Origin: Gammaproteobacteria bacterium
GTDB lineage: Bacteria > Pseudomonadota > Gammaproteobacteria > Magnimaribacterales > TMED112
DNA: 44,006 bases
Direction of reading: 5' to 3'
Assembly (NCBI GenBank): GCA_002690945.1
Contig: NZGL01000014.1
Coordinates: 1 to 44,006 of the forward strand
Position numbers and translations under genes: made by a program
The notes under the pieces: generated by a model
What the model saw: only the letters and a program-made list of their open reading frames with translations
Told to the model about the DNA's origin: nothing
Database searches by the model: none
Shown: positions 43,491 through 44,006 of the stretch, one piece after another
Layout of the letters: the number at the start of each line of letters is the position of its first letter
How positions within the stretch are numbered: position 1 is the first letter of the stretch

Positions 43491-44006
43491 CAGACTAAAA
43501 AACACACAATTTAATTTTCTTTTTCTAGGCATATCTGCTGCCATGCCAAGTTTTGCATTAGGCCTCCCCTTTGGGTTGTGGTTAACATCGGCCGGTGTAA
43601 GTAAGGAAACTTTAGGCCTAGTAACAGTGTCTTCCTTGGTTGTTGCTTTAAATTTTCTATGGTCTCCTTTTGTAAACAAATTAAAAATACCTATTCTTTA
43701 TAAATTGCTTGGTTTGAGAAGATCATGGCTTCTTCTATCCCAAGTTGTCCTAGGCCTTCTTCTTCTATCACTATCTTTTATAAACCCAAAAGACGAACTT
43801 GCTTTAGTAGTCATCCTAGCTTGTTTGATATATTTCTTTTCTTCGATACAAGATATAACGCTTGATGCATATAGAGTTGAGTACGACAAATATTTTGATG
43901 CTGAAAATTTAGCAACCATCTATCAAATTGGTTATAAAGTCGGAGCATTTCTAATAGGAGCTCAAGTTTATAACTTAATTGGGGCAGATAATTGGTCATT
44001 GATATA
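43483..44006 (+). CDS. ampG: AmpG-like anhydromuropeptide permease, 3' truncated by window end
   Basis: The frame runs open from ATG 43483 to the window edge (174 full codons). It is hydrophobic with repeated membrane helices. The family pattern is seen in GLPFGLWLTSAGVSKETLG (about 27-45), FLWSPFVNKL, RRSWLLLSQ and SSIQDITLDAYRVE, which match AmpG, including the SxQDIxxDA motif. AmpG imports GlcNAc-anhydroMurNAc peptides, the substrate of the AmpD encoded just upstream. The 8-nt overlap with ampD implies coupled translation. Confidence 0.85.
   Translation, partial: MINRLKNTQFNFLFLGISAAMPSFALGLPFGLWLTSAGVSKETLGLVTVSSLVVALNFLWSPFVNKLKIPILYKLLGLRRSWLLLSQVVLGLLLLSLSFINPKDELALVVILACLIYFFSSIQDITLDAYRVEYDKYFDAENLATIYQIGYKVGAFLIGAQVYNLIGADNWSLI

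Overview
The window is AT-rich, densely packed chromosomal DNA from a gammaproteobacterium. Three gene orders shared with enterobacteria and pseudomonads support this: dapA-bamC-purC; iscSUA-fdx-iscX ... ndk ... ispG-hisS-yfgM-bamB-der; and ribF-ileS-lspA-ispH. PdxB and BamC also point to Gammaproteobacteria. Very short intergenic gaps, many 1-20 nt gene overlaps, convergent genes that overlap, no visible intrinsic terminators and compact proteins suggest a streamlined, probably marine, genome of the SAR86 type. That placement is inferred from style and not from any search.

Layout. (1) 1-5434: an accessory-looking operon with the 3' part of a secreted subtilisin-like protease carrying a (TPAP)n linker, a DUF3089-type alpha/beta hydrolase and a GPH/MelB-type symporter. 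(2) 5476-9989: nitroreductase, monoacylglycerol-lipase-like hydrolase, BepA-like M48 protease (minus), AI-2E/PerM-type permease and a Bcp peroxiredoxin (minus). (3) 10014-12572: dapA-bamC-purC. (4) 12615-20973: Fe-S assembly genes iscS-iscU-iscA-fdx-iscX without iscR, hscB or hscA, followed by ndk, ispG, hisS, a YfgM-like gene, bamB and der. (5) 21056-31790: one nine-gene TCA-cycle operon, sdhCDAB-sucAB-lpd-sucCD. (6) 31752-33128 (minus): a MATE exporter. (7) 33173-42928: a hexapeptide acyltransferase, pdxB, msrB, murJ, ribF, ileS, lspA, ispH and dadA. (8) 42966-end: ampD and the start of an ampG-like permease (peptidoglycan recycling).

The genes are mostly housekeeping, with two clear themes: Fe-S supply and its clients (isc genes, ispG, ispH, sdhB) and envelope building or recycling (bamB, bamC, bepA, lspA, murJ, ampD, ampG). 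The unusual points are in the arrangement. The fdx frame has no usable start codon and joins iscA through an A9 run, which suggests frameshifting, slippage or a homopolymer error. The sdhC translation start is duplicated and creates a 10-codon upstream ORF whose stop overlaps the sdhC ATG. The acyltransferase appears to start at an ATT codon behind a palindromic TATAATTATA that carries a -10 hexamer on each strand. BamC carries a duplicated NTExxCPxxGCL motif, MurJ seems to lack its last two membrane helices, and Bcp lacks the usual resolving cysteine. I saw no tRNA, rRNA, CRISPR array, insertion sequence or prophage, and no gene-free stretch over 300 bases.
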